From Panagrolaimus kolymaensis (Eukaryota; Nematoda; Chromadorea; Rhabditida; Panagrolaimidae): a stretch of 64,000 bases of DNA. Positions 36,503 to 49,800 of this stretch are shown one piece after another. The notes beneath the pieces are model-generated. The model saw only the letters and a program-made list of their open reading frames with translations. It was not told the DNA's origin and ran no database searches. Within the stretch, counting starts at the first letter, position 1, and every line of letters starts with the position of its first letter. The DNA lies in the NCBI GenBank assembly GCA_028622995.1, contig JAJQJQ010000021.1, positions 2,542,001-2,606,000 of the forward strand, given 5' to 3'. A program made the position numbers and the translations under genes.

Positions 36503-37733
36503 ATGGTTGTTATAAATGCGATGGAATTAATAAGTGAATTTAAATGGTGGCTCAATGCAACCATAAGTCCAATAAGTATGGTTTTAAATACGATGTTATT
36601 CTTTTTAATTAAAAATAAATCTTCTCCAAGTTTGGAAAATTATAAAAAAGTATTATATCTTGGTTGTGTCACGGATTTTTTCTATGCATTATGGAATTTT
36701 TTAGCTGAACCTGTAAGCCAGCCATTTTTAGAGGCCTAAAATTTATAACTGTCGTGTTTTTTAGGATGTAACAACGATTGATGGAATTTATTTTACTTTT
36801 ACTCGAGGAGTTCCTGGCTATCTTCCATTTCCATGGAGTGCTTGGACGTGCCCGTTAACCCTATTCTTTATTTATTTTAGCGTTGTAAATGTTTGCATAC
36901 AATTTATTTATCGGTATTTACTTATTTGTTGGTAAGCTTTTTTTTTGATTTGAAGAAATTATTAATTAATTTTTAATCCTATAAAATTTGTAGGAAAATT
37001 ATTATCAGTAAATGGATATTTCTTTCCCTTGTTGGATTTGGCGCAAGCGCCGTAATTTCATATTGCATGTTTTTTGTTTATTATCTTATTACTCGAGAAG
37101 TTGATGATCTTTATTATGCTCATCTTCTTGAAGGAACTGATTGGATGGTAAATGGAAAAATACCATATTTTGGTGCCATTCCTGTTGTAAGAGATTTCAA
37201 AATTAAATTTTTCACTATAGTTCTAATAAAAATTTTATAGGCTGCTTTTGTGAATGGGTTTTACATTTCATATCCCATTGTATTTGTTTCTTATGTCGTG
37301 GTTATCTTCAGTGGCATTGAAATTTTCCGGAAGATTAAGAAAAGTGAAGATTTGTTAAATGTGGATATAAAAAGATACCAAAGACAAATAACCATTGTTA
37401 TGACAGTTGAGGTAAACAACATATTAAAACTTTTTCCTTCTCTATTAAAACATTTTTTTAAAGGCTATTATCCCAATTATTACTGTGGTATTTCCAATTC
37501 TTCTCGATTGCACAACCATTCTTTTAAAAATCAATTTTACATGGGCAGGCAAAATCACATTTTTACTCAGCTCCTTTGCTCCAATCATAAATCCAATAGT
37601 CAAATTAATGGTAATCTCATGTTATCGTAATCGAATCTTTCGAACCTTTCGTCTTCAACGATTTGTTTCAATTACTTCGCCTTCCATTGTTCCAATCAAG
37701 CCTGTCTTTAATTCACTTGAGGCTAACTTTTAA
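36503..37733 (+). CDS. Nematode serpentine chemoreceptor (7TM GPCR, Str/Srd-like)
   Basis: Exons 36503-36712, 36765-36931, 36994-37186, 37241-37411 and 37464-37733 give 336 residues. Seven hydrophobic segments are visible. Motifs typical of the STR superfamily are N-x-x-L-F-F-L-I-K-N after TM1, ENYKKVLYLGCVTD in TM2, FIYRYLLICW after TM3, and NPIVKLMVISCYRNRIF at the end of TM7. Such receptors usually act in ciliated sensory neurons to detect odorants or pheromones. The ligand cannot be guessed. This is the clearest evidence that the host is a nematode. The subfamily is uncertain. Intron 4 ends in AAAG. Confidence 0.85.
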
Positions 37734-38413
37734 TACTTTGTGTTTAATTTAATGGTTAATCGTAAACAACTATTATTGAAATTTTTAAAATAAAACAACC
37801 AACAAATTAACCGAAAATATAATACACTCACAGTTTATAAATAATTAACTTATGACGAGCTTTCGTAAAATTTAAAATAGCTGCATCACAGAAAAGAGGA
37901 GTACGTTCATCGAAGCGAATGAATTATGTATGACACAATACATGCAAAGATTTCAGGATTAAAGCATTTTATAGGAGTAAAAATTAACTTTTATTTACCT
38001 CGAAAAAAAAGGTAAACAAACAAAAAATGTGGGATACTATAAGATACAATTAATGTGTTTGTGAAAAAATGTGTTCGAACTTAAAAATCAAAAATGTTAT
38101 CAATTGGGAAAAAATTTGTTAGCAAAAAAAAGCTACCATAGTTTCGAGCTCGAATGAAGAATGCTCTTACATTTTTCGTTGCAGCTATCGGCAAAAATAT
38201 TCGCAGCTTGCGCATTTCAAATCTGAGAAACGTTTTTAAAAATTTCCAAGAAGTTTTGTCATTTTTCATTCGAATGAGAAAAGAGAGTATGCAAATTAGT
38301 TTTTTTTTATAATAAAAATGGCAGTTAGCTATGAATTGCTTTCATTTCTGCGTTTTCAACGATTGGATTTGTCGTCGTCGCCATATCCTCTGCTTCAAAG
38401 TTTGAAAAGAAAA
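37734..38413. other. Intergenic with a short repeat shared with the kinase 3' flank
   Basis: Positions about 37953-38030 resemble about 40283-40356, just past the kinase stop codon, and share the run ATAGGAGTAAAAAT followed by TTTATTTAC. The rest contains no recognisable gene. The minus-strand open frame near 38081-38269 has no family I know. Confidence 0.5.
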
Positions 38414-39694
38414 ATGGTGTTTGAAATAACATTGATTCAAAACTTCTTTACATTATGCCTTTTCTCCTCTTTCTTCATCAATGCTTTATTAATAATCAAC
38501 TGTACAAAGGCATGTTTAACTTCGTTTTCAAATGCATTCATTAATTAATTTAAACTTTTTAGAAAAACAAAGGAAAACCTCCTCTTCCACCAAAATCTTC
38601 TGTACGTCATGTAGCTTCTGCTCATGTTGATCCTGATGCACCAGCTGCGGCTTCTGGAAAACCTCCACCATCTGTAAATTTTATTGTTACGCTTTTGGAT
38701 AAACATTCATTCGATTACTTTTTAGGCATCAAAATCTCTTGAAAAAGATGATGCAAAGCAACAAGAAGAAGACAAAAAAGAAGTATGATTTATTGCTTTA
38801 CCTTTGGCTATTATAAATACACATCCATTTTAGAGTGATGAAAATGATAAGAAATCAGCTGAAAAGAATAAAGAAAAGAAATCAAGAGATAAAAGAAGTA
38901 AAGAAAAGAAATCTAAAGAAAACGCCAAAGAAAAGGTAAAGGCTGCTCATATCCAAAATCATTCATTAATGGCTTTAATTTTTAGAAGAAGAATCGTAAT
39001 AAGTCAATAAACAAGAAGGTAGTAAAATCTACTGTGAGTTGTCTTGTTAACCGTGTTGCTTTTGTCTGAAGATCATTTTTTTAGGAAGGAAAATCCATTG
39101 ATGGTAAAGATTCGAAAGAACCCGTTGAAAAGAAGTCAAAAGGTTTGTTGATGTTCTTCATCTTTTCATAATTTGATTAACCTTCTATGTCTTCAATCTT
39201 TACTCTCTTTTTTCCAGATGATGCTGCAGTTGAAGGATATAATCATGAAAAGGCTAAAACAACTACTGTTGAAAAGGTAATTGGTTTCTTTCAATTTGCC
39301 TACTACTCCACATTTTCTTTTTTAGAAACCTCCTCCAACTCCTCCTGCATCTCCTGCTGTTGGTTTATCTTTTTTTGGTGTTATTGTATATTCTCTAAAA
39401 CTCAATTTTTAGGGGGATAAACCTGAAGAAAAATCTGAAAAGCCCAAGCCAAGGGTAATCGAACGAGACAAAAAAGCAGTATGTTTATAACATATGAATA
39501 TATTCAAGCTTAATTCAACTGAAAATTTTCAGAAACTCATTGCTGAAGGAAAAATCAAAAGAAATAAAACAGATTATCCTACAATGGACGATGTCATCTC
39601 GGATTGGGATTCAGAAAAAGATGTCAAAAAGAAAAGTATCAAATCAGCCGAACAGAAGAAAGGTGGTGGTTCATCCGAAAAGAAAGATGAATAA
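38414..39694 (+). CDS. Lysine-rich protein with N-terminal signal/anchor and ten small exons, unknown function
   Basis: Exons 38414-38509, 38563-38673, 38726-38782, 38834-38935, 38986-39033, 39085-39142, 39218-39276, 39326-39358, 39413-39478 and 39533-39694 give 263 residues. Residues 1-30 are hydrophobic (signal peptide or anchor). The rest is highly charged and disordered: proline-rich patches (PPLPPK, KPPPTPPASP) and Lys/Glu/Ser-rich tracts. The first intron appears to use a GC donor (AAG|GCATGT), because the nearby GT choices give a stop. An upstream ATG at 38318 would add 32 residues. No domain is recognised. The many exons of 33-111 bp suggest repeat expansion by exon duplication. Confidence 0.7.
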
Positions 39695-40402
39695 AAAGTT
39701 TTTTTACTTTAATATGCACTTTTGTTTTTTGATGACTAATGTCTTGTATAAATATTGAATAAATTAATTTCACATATAAACTCCCTCTTGTAATTTTAAA
39801 ACCCAATTATTGCATTTGCTTCACAAAACAGATTTTTTGGAACATGTTAAAAATTAATGAAATGCACAGTCGACCAATTTCTCAATGCCTTTAAAAACTT
39901 CAAACTAGCTTGAAGCCATCACTATAAAAGCCAGCGATCATCTTTTGCCTTTTATCGATTAATTCAACCAACTATTTGTGTAACATAAACCTATGAGTTA
40001 GTTTACAGCTTTCTTCAACGTTGCAAAAAGAAGCTTTTTCATTTTCAACCAAAGTTGAATGAACGTCGTGCGTTTTACTATTAAGCAATTGAAGATCATC
40101 GAAAAGGTGAAAGAGAGTTTGTGATTCTTTGTTTGGTTAAAGAATCTTACCGTATAAATAAACATGACATAATTGACATAGCCGATATGGGTCAGGTGTT
40201 TTCATAATTTTATAGTGAACCTTGCTGTCATAACACAGCGTTTTGAAAAATCGGAAAAATTATGGCAATATAAAAAAGTTTCAAAGGATTAAAACACTTT
40301 TTATAGGAGTAAAAATAAACTTTATTTACATCAAAAAAGGAAAACAAATAAAAACAACATTAAGCAAACAATAAAATTTATGTGAGATATTTTAGGATGC
40401 AA
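39695..40402. other. Convergent intergenic region
   Basis: It holds the 3' ends of the lysine-rich gene and the kinase gene, including the repeat at about 40283-40356. No additional gene was seen. Confidence 0.5.
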
Positions 40403-42772
40403 TCATTGGGTTTGAGAAAAAACATGTTGAAGATAATCATTTCCATCCGTTTGTTTCAAAATATGATCAAATTTTAAAAGTTTTGTTCTTGCTTCATTGA
40501 ATAATTTCTCCTGTTCTTTCGTCATTTCAAATTTTCCACCAGATGATTTGATAACATTTGATCCTTTAGGCGCATGAAAAGTGTATTTCGGAAATTGGAA
40601 TCGAAAGCTTCCATTGTACATCAATTTCGCCGTATGAGAACTTCTTCCATTATACCGATAATTGACGATACGAGCCACACGTCCGCTAAACGCTTCAACA
40701 GCCGTGAGAATAGATTTGTAATACTTTTCATAATTCTTATCCATGACGTCAGCAAAACTTTTTATGGTTTTATCAAACGGTATCTTTTCAATTGGAGGAT
40801 CATCTAATTTTGGTACACTTTGACGTGGAATCGCAGGCTTGTAAACAAAAATCTGAAAAACAAAAAAGATAAGTAAGATAATACAATGACACCGTAAAAC
40901 ACAATCATTTGATAAACTTTTCTACCATAGCTTCCCCCAAAATGAGACTAAGAAAGGTGGGTATTTATGGAGACAACATTTTAGAAAAACGTAGCAGTGA
41001 AAAAATTATGGTAAGCTTTCATCATCAATTTCAAAAAATAAAATTCCAACCTTCTGATTTCCATCTGCTTTCCTTGTAACTTCAAAAATAAGTTCGATAT
41101 ATTTCATGCTTTCATCGAGCGCTTCGAATAATAATGCACCTTCAGGAGTAATCATGAACTAAAAAAGTGTAACATTCATTAATTATATTTAAAAGTGTAA
41201 AAACTTACTCTTCCTTTTGGTGATAAAGTACAGTATTCATTCAGATCGCTATTCTTTTTTGGAATGTAATAATCGAATCTTGGAATTGGCCAATCATTTT
41301 TTGTTACTGTTCCAGGCTTGGTATTAACTGAAGAGTATTTTGATGCAGGTCTGGTTTTCATGTCTTCGCTTCTAGCTGATCTTATGCCATTTGGTTCTTT
41401 ACTGATATAAGCGGAATCACGAGATCTGCTACGTTCACGAGTTGGTTGTTTAATAGGATCACTTGATGGATGTCTGTTTGGACCACGAGATGATGGTCTA
41501 AAATAAACAAATTTAGTAGCGATAATCAGTATTGTTTTAAATCAAAAGTTACTTTGGATCAGAAACTGGAGCTTTGCATCTGGTACATAGATCATGTTCG
41601 ATAAGTCTATGTTTACACTCTCTTGATCGCGAACGTTCATTTTTTGCGCTTGAAGTATTCAAATTTTGTTTTGGTGCTACAGCGCTTCGACGAGGAATTG
41701 AAACAAATGAATGGATGGTAAGCTCTGAAAAACGAATAAGCCTTTAAATCAATAAACAACATGAATTCATACCATTCAACTTAATTCTTTGATTAGGATC
41801 TTCTTCCCATAACCTTTTAAGCAAATCAGCAGCTGCACCATATCGATCTTCATAAATTTTTGCAAGTTGAACCTTCTTTATTTTTGGGCTTGGATCTTCA
41901 CCAGTAAACATGAAATAGAGAACACCACCAAGAGAATACAATTCACTTTCGATTGAATATTTTCCATGTTCAATTTCAGGCGCCATATATCCAGGAGTTC
42001 CAACACAAGTTGCTTTAACTGCATTCTTTTCTTCAAGGATTTTTGCTAAACCAAAGTCGCCGAGTACCTGAAAAGCAATTTGGTTATAAAAGGAAATACA
42101 CAACATTCATTCTTGCGTTGGTTAAAGCTTTTAAAAACATACCACTTCCATTTTTGCACCATCTTTCTTTTTGATAAAAATATTAGCAGCACTAATGTCT
42201 CGATGCATGATATCTTTTACTCCATGAAGATAATTGATGATTTCCACTAATTGAGAGAATACATTAACCACTAAAAAAGTAAGATTTAAATTCTCTTCCA
42301 AAAGAAACTAATAATATCATACCCATATCTTGATAAAGAGGCCCATTCTTTTTAATGTAATCACGAAGAGATCCATGTTCATATATTGGCATAATAAGGT
42401 AAATACAATCAGGTTTGATAGAATAATCCAATAATGGAACAAGGTGATTGTTATTGTTGTTATTGCATTCAGTAAGATCTTTCATGATTTCCATCTCTTT
42501 CTTTCCATAATCTCGTCGCTTCTAAAAACGAAATCACAATAAATAGTTGCTCCAAACCCTTTAAAAACAAACATACATGGATACATTTAACTGCAATAAC
42601 TTCACCAGTTGAACGATTTTTTCCTTTGTATACTTTAGCAAATCCACCAGCTCCAAGTTTATTCTTTTCATCGTATTCATATTCGCCCTAAAAAATATGA
42701 ATATTCATTGATTCTTTATTAGAACGGGAAAATAAAACATACATTCTTGCATCTAATCTCTTTGATCGACAT
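40403..42772 (-). CDS. Protein kinase with C-terminal domain resembling polo-box regions (possibly PLK4/ZYG-1-like)
   Basis: Nine exons: 42743-42772, 42577-42687, 42323-42521, 42143-42270, 41773-42067, 41553-41724, 41209-41497, 41051-41158, 40403-40852. The product is 593 residues. The kinase domain starts near residue 12 with the Gly-loop LGAGGFAKVYKG and the catalytic Lys in IAVKCIH. The catalytic loop is HRDISAAN, lacking the usual Lys, which is also absent from the PLK4 loop. DFGLAK and GYMAPEIE follow. A linker has a CxxH/CxxC-like cluster (CKHR...CTRC). The C-terminal about 250 residues have strands and an SFADVMDKNYEKYYKS stretch that resembles the PLK4 cryptic polo box. The N-lobe looks rather ULK-like, so the subfamily is open. 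Kinase identity is firm. Confidence 0.85.
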
Positions 42773-43044
42773 ATCAGCAATAATTGTTAGTATAATTTCG
42801 ATAAAAAAAATTATACAAAAAGCAGCAAGAAACAAACAAAAAATTGTTCAGCAATAACGAATAATCGATGCAACGATTTTATTTTTTTGAAAAATGGTTT
42901 ATGTGGCTCTTCATTGGCTTTATGGACTGAATGTGTGAAAAAAATATGGGCAATAAAATTTTCACTGAAAGATACGGTTTTATTAGCTGCTTCAGTCCAT
43001 GGCCTCATCATCTCAATTCATTCACATAATAATGGTGATCCAAT

Positions 43045-43248
43045 CAGGGATGTCCGAACGTTCGGAGTTCGGGGTTCGGAAGTTCGGCCATTTAGTCCGA
43101 ACATTGTTCGGAGGTTCGTATGTTCGGATTTAAAAAAAAGCAAATTTTAACGTATCCGAACAATGTTCGACGTTCGGATGTTCGGAATTTTCGGTCTTTT
43201 TCCCAAAAAATGTTCGGATTGGTCAAAACCCATGTTCGGACATTCCTG
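43045..43248. mobile_element. hAT-like foldback MITE (GTTCGGA word family), 204 bp
   Basis: The ends are CAGGGATGTCCGAAC and the reverse complement of CAGGAATGTCCGAAC, one mismatch in 15. The flanking 8-bp direct repeat GATCCAAT is at 43037-43044 and 43249-43256. The interior is many copies of GTTCGGA or its complement. It is non-coding and sits between the kinase promoter and the 3' end of VPS54. Confidence 0.9.
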
Positions 43249-43863
43249 GATCCAATTGTAAAAGATGAGATAAAGCTTCAATGCATAATCTTCTTTCCAC
43301 GCCGAGATATTGTCCCATGTTTATTTGTTGTTACTTTTGTAAGATTAATATTAAAGAGTAGACATGAGCCTTGTTGCATATCTTTCCTAAATATACAACC
43401 ATTTATCTTCGCTGGTTATTAAAAGTCGCTGCAACCAACAAAGTCTTTCATTTTTATTTCAGTTGTATGTATCACTGACAACCCGGCTCAATCATCACTA
43501 ACATCAAGTTGAAATATCAAATTGGTGGAAAATGGTAAAAAAAAATTATTCATAACTATGTTACTTTCTTGTTTTTTGAAATTTCATTTTAAATCAATCC
43601 CATATTAGTAATAAAAAACAATAAAACTCTATATATTACTTTTTTTTAAACGTTCTAATAAATAAATAATAGCACACGACAATATCACGAATAAACGATG
43701 AAGCATAAAACAAAAACAGAAACACGTATTGCAGCAAAGGAAAAGAGAGAGAAGGAAGTGAAAGAATGATATGATTTGTTTTCAAAAATATTTTATAATA
43801 ATAATTTGTTATTTATTTATTCAAAATGGAATGTTTCCTCATTCGTTTTGGGTATTCTTTAAT

Positions 43864-46800
43864 TTAACCAATAACATCTTGAATAGTTTCATTAGGAAAA
43901 TTTTCACAATTTGGTAATGATCCCATATTTTCTACATAATAATCAAAATCAGCGCTTGCTAATCTGAAATTTAAATAAAATTAAATGTCGGGTTATGGTG
44001 ATCAATGAATGCAAAAACATACGCATATGAAAGAGTATTATGGGGTGAAACGCCATGTTGATTTAAAATATTTCGATAATGTGATTTTAAATTTGAATGA
44101 ATTCGTAATAAAATTTTCTGAAAAAGGTCGATTCAATAATTAAGCTATTTAAGAAACGTTTAAAAAGTAAACAAAAAATCATAGCTTTTTTTGGGCTTTT
44201 TAATTTTATCCGTTGAAAATCTTTGACTACGGTAATCCACTTTTCACTTACGGTTGTTTCTGAAGCTGGCATGACACTTGAAAATCCATTATAAAATTTT
44301 CCAATTTGTTTTATTAATTGTTGAAAGGATGGAGTTGGAGCTTCACCTGTGGGTTGCCAAGACGATAAACAAGAAACAATATGAAAATCAATAACATTTG
44401 AAAGTTTACTATATATTTCATCTACGTGATCATGAAAATCGCGGAAAGCTGAATCAAAATGTCGAAGGAGATGATGTTTTTCAACGGGAAGGATTTCTTG
44501 AAATTCTTCTTTTAAAAATGGAATAAATTTTGCTATAAATTGAAGGCAACGAGCAGCAAGGGCAAGATTTTTTACTGATATGGTTTTAAGCCCCACATAT
44601 TGAAGAGCTCCGGCACCAAGGATGAGTTGGCATGTTCGAGAATTGAATGATTTACAAATTTCAATAACGTGTTGAAGAATTTCGGATGAACAATCGGGAA
44701 ACATTAGAACTAAATCTGAATATTGTGCCATCATTCGAAATAAAACCAATGCAGTTCCAACGAGGAAAAATTTTTCTCCATCAAGATCCAACGATTCTGT
44801 GGAAGCCATGGTTGAATAATCGAGGAGTTGTTCTTCTCCAGCGGCATTTGGGTTATTAACTGAATCACTGAGTTTTCCATTTTCACAAAAATTATTTGCA
44901 ATATCTTGAAAGACTTGTGGAATATTTGCGGGTTTCCATTGTTCCGTATCCAAAATATTTGCAAGTTTTTGTTTTCGATTTTCATGAAATCTTGTTATTA
45001 ATCTCGTCGCTTGCTGTTGCATTGTAAGAAGCAATGGCGATCTTGTGGAAGTCATGGTTGGTGGATTTGGTGAAACACTTCTCGAACCATTGTTGCTTGA
45101 TTCTTCACCAATTCGCAAAGATGAAAATAATCCAGTTGTAAATTGCTCGGTCAAAAGTTGATTGCAATCATGAACAAATTTTTGGACACACTCATCAACT
45201 TTTTGAAAGCTTTGGGGCGAACATCGATCAAGAAAGCCATCTTTAGATTTAACTGTTAGTAATCTGCCAATACGTTCTTGAGATGTAATTACTGCATGAT
45301 CCAGCAAACATGGAAGCACCGAACGAACTTGATGCAAGTTTCGACATGGAATGGATAACATTGTAGCTGCGGAAGATACAAATCCACTTTGGGTGTTATC
45401 TTCTGATGGCACAGATGAAACCATACTTTCTTTTCTCGAAATTAAAGTTGCATCACTTGCTGATCTAGGAATTTCACCATTTGAAGAATTGGCGCCATGA
45501 AAATTTGCGGTTGATTGAGAAAATGCGATTTTAGAATTTTCAGATGGATTTTGATTTTCCGAAACTTCTTCAATTCCATCATTTTCAACTTTTTCAATAA
45601 TAACTTTTTGGCGACTTTGTTCAAAAATAATTACTCGATCAACATTTTCAAGGATGAGTTCTTGAATGCTCTGAAAACATTTTGCATTTTTAAAGACATC
45701 TAAAAAATGTAAGAAAGAAAAAAAGCGTACAATGATTCGTCGACAAAAAAGCAACAAAGAATTAAAAACTGCGGTTAAAGTTGAAATCCATTGATCAAAA
45801 TTTAATTTTCTCATTTGTTCACCCCAATTTAATAATGATGGATCAAATTCAGCTAAATCTGCTCCATATTCAATTATACATTTTTTTATTATCTAAAAAT
45901 CACTATGTTTAGCTTTTATCCCTGTAGAGCACTTTAAAAACATACTTGTCTAATAGTATTTTTAATTGCTTCAACAATTTCATGCTTTAAAACTTGCAAA
46001 AATTTAAATTCTCCACAACGCAATAAACCATGAATAATTGGGTGAAGTTGACCTTCTTGATAACCAATTTCTGATTCCTTTTCCAATGGCTTTCCAAATT
46101 CCTTTTGAATTAATGCAACAAAATCATCTTGAAGCATTCGGCCAATAACTTTATGAAGCTCATCCAATTGGGTACTCAAGTGCCTAAAAAAGTTGCCTTA
46201 ACCTATAATCGTTTAAATTTCAGCTAAAAACAAACCTAAAACAATTGACTCCTTTTAAATCCGATCCAAGAACTTCTTGAGCCATTTCAATGCATTCTAA
46301 AGCTTTAGGAAAATCATTTTGATTTAACAACATTTGAACTGTTGTTTGTGCATCCCTCAAACATGAAATATCTCGAAGGCGTTGAAGAAGCATAATTTTA
46401 TTTTGTTTTTCTTGATGAATTTCTAATACCCGTTTCATTTTTTTAACAATATTTTCATTAGCTGATTTAAGGCCGCTGCGAATTTCAATAACCTTTTGTT
46501 TTGCGGATTCTAATTCAAGTTGGAGGCCACTGTATGAATTAACAGTCTTCCAAAATTCTTCTGATTTTGATTCAAGTTGAATATTTAATAATGCTCCCAC
46601 AGTATCATGATAACTTTCAAGGCGGTTGTGTAAGTGTGTATACGAACGAAAAGTTCTTCCACCAAGAGCATCAGGTGGCATTTGGGCCTATAAAATTACA
46701 GGATATAAAAATCACAAGAAAACATGTAAAAGTAATCCAAAAGAATTACCTGTAAGCTAAAGGTCGATGTTAAAGAAGCACACGACTCTGCTCTCGACAA

Positions 46801-49800
46801 TGCAGGATCATCATCGCCTCCTTTTCCAGCAGAACGTTTTTCTTCATTTCTCCTTTTTTCTGCTGGTGAAACTAATAAATCATCCTCTTCAGGCAAGGGT
46901 TCCAAAAAGATAGCATTAAAATATTTGGGATTATGAAGAGCAAATAAATTATCCAAAAACACTGGTGGCAATTCATCTATATCCACCGTACTTTCATCAT
47001 AATGATGAGCTAAAGCTCGTCGAAGAGCTTTACGAGCTCTCAAATAATGTCGATGATTTTTAGCCGTTGTAAGAAGATATTGACGAAAATGTTCTACAGA
47101 TATTTTAGGTATTGATGATGGTAATGGAACCGTGGTGATTGGAATAAAATGATCACCCCAATGTCGAGTAAAAAAATGGATGGTTTCTGATTTGGATCGA
47201 GTTGGATCAGATAAAACTGATGAAAGATTTTGAGTGAAACTGAAAAAAAAGATTTGTTTGAAACTTTTAATTTGTTTTTGTTTTTCAGTTTTTTCGTGTA
47301 ATTTATTTTGCGCCATTGGATCATCATGTATTACATTGATGCTCCGTTTTATTAATTCCTTTACTAATATTAATGCCAATCATTCACTTTCAAGCACCCA
47401 ATTTACAATTTACACATGCCCATTATCAAACCAATCTTTTCATTTTTAATGGACCTTCTTCATTCAAAAGCTTTACAACCAAATATTTATTTATGTGTAT
47501 TTTTTCTTTGCTTTCAAACAAAAAAGTGAACAAGATTATTGCCGTAATCAAAACATCATCGTTTAACGAACTTTTAAAAAAAGCATACATATCGATATAA
47601 AAAGGATAACAAGCGTGTCAAATCAAAGTTAGTGGACATCGGTCAAAATGAAAAAAAGGCAAAAGAAATAGAAAAAAGAAGAAAAGTTAGCCATCACACT
47701 TTTTTTTCTTCATTCAATCAAAAGTCAAATTGCTGTCGGACAATGGAAGAAGAGACAGAGAAATGGGCAATCGCACTTTTTTTATTTATTTCTGATTCAA
47801 GAAAGTTCTGTTGAAAAATGACTCATTTTCTTTTTTCCAAATTTGTGATTTGCTTGATTTTTTTATTCCTTTTTTAAACCCTTTTTGATTTGCATGCTTA
47901 ATTATTAAAAACTATGCTATCACGAGCTTTTTTTCCTTCGAACCTTTATCCTCTTATCCTTTTTAACTCAAAAATAAAATCCATCATCTGTCGTCAAACC
48001 TAATCATACTCATCATCCTTGCTTAAAAACTTCTCGAGTTACATACATACTCTTTCATTTTCAATGATTGTCTGTCTTCTTTTACTAATCTTTAAAAAAA
48101 ACATCATTCTAATTTTAAACACACATATATATATATTCAAGAAAAAAAGAAGATGTGCCTTTGTTTCATCTTCTCATATTAACCACCCAGTTAGAACGGT
48201 TGTTTGTTGTGTTAAAAATAAACAACAGTTGTGGCTGGCAGCTGAAGATAATAAACCTACATAAAAGTTCTATGAGTAAAAGGAGTAAAAGTGAGGGTGG
48301 ATGCAAAAAAAGTATCAGCGAAAAAAAAAATTGACAATTGTGAAGGTGGTTGTTTTTGAAAACAAAGCAAAAAAAAGAGCTCATTAGTTTTTATCCTTCA
48401 AGAAAAGTGCAATCACGATTGCTTCAGACACTTTTTTTTATTTTGTTGTTTGAGACAAATCTTTTTTTTTTTACTTCAAATCAAGGATAAAAGTTTAGAA
48501 AACCATTAAAAAAATGTTACAAAGTGTTTATTTGCTTGCTCATGAAAATGTGTCTATGTTCAAAAAATAAAATGATCATCTAATCACGAATGACTTTGAC
48601 GAGGTTCACTAAGAATTTTGCCCTTGTCGGATTTCAACTTCTTTCTAAAGCTGTTCCTTCTTTTCTTTATTCCCAATTTTTTCAACCCAAATCCACTACT
48701 TTTTTTTTATCGTTTAAAGTAAAATGTTTCAGAGCATAAAAAAAACATTGATCATTTTCGTCAACGAAAAAAAACCACTTTTTATTACTTTTCCTTTTGG
48801 ATTTAATTTTTTCCTCGTGTTTTTATATTTTCTTCTTCTCTCGTCCGGGAAAACAATACTTTAACCTAAAATATTTTAGACAAATCGGTAAGGCAAAAAG
48901 TAAATAATATTTAAATTATGCTGCCGCGTCAAGGATCTCAAGATTCCACCACTCCTTTATTAGTAGCATCCGATTCATCCGATGTTTCATTTTATCTTCC
49001 AACTTCATCCTCTTCTTCTCCATCAACAAATAATTCAAGTTTCTCACCAAGGCGATCAAATTTTCGTCGACGCCTTTCACGAGAAACAAGTTTGCCATCC
49101 TTTGAATACGGTAATACTTTTTCCAAGACCTTTTCTTTTTAACATAGAATGTTTTTTTAAAAATCAAAAAACAAGACACTCTTTGTTATTCTTTCTAACC
49201 AAAAAAACATAATTATTCAATTACACCATTTTTAGAAGATGAAAATCATCCACTTTTACTACTACCTCAAACAGCGACAACAACCCCATTAACTGCTTTA
49301 GAAGAAGTTGATGACGAGACAACACCGTTAACGCCTTTACTTCACATAACACAACATAATTATGTCACACCATTTTCAACAACAATAAGTTCAAGTGCCT
49401 CCACCTCCTCTTCCTCTTCCACAACAACGACGACTTTTCGTCCAACAACTATTTCAGAACCCACTACATCTGTTTGCTGGTCTTCATCTGTACATCATTT
49501 TAATAATACGTCACAAACAAGCGAAGGTTGTGGAGAATTTGAAAATATTTCTCGACCAAATTCATCTCTTGAAACAACAACGAGAAATAGTAATTCTTGT
49601 TTAAAATCATCTGAATCTTCATCGGCAGCATCATCAGTACCTCAAATTCCAAGTCGTGATAATTCTGCTGCAAATTTGCGACGAGCAAGTTTAGTGAAAA
49701 AATTATCTGTGGTTGGAGAATTTATTGGAACAGCAGCTGAAGTTGCAGTGGCACCAAAAAAGCCAAGAAATCCGAAACTTGGAGAAATTCTTAAATCCAC

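Noticed and set aside
43120..43422. 100-residue frame partly inside the 43-kb MITE
   Set aside because: Its first half is transposon word repeats and the rest has no homology.
47240..47379. VPS54 starting at an ATG at 47379
   Set aside because: A TTTTTTTCAG acceptor at 47240 joins in phase to the 53.9-54.7 kb exons and restores the conserved FTVN...NLSSVLSDP segment. The extra N-terminal residues look like translated intron.
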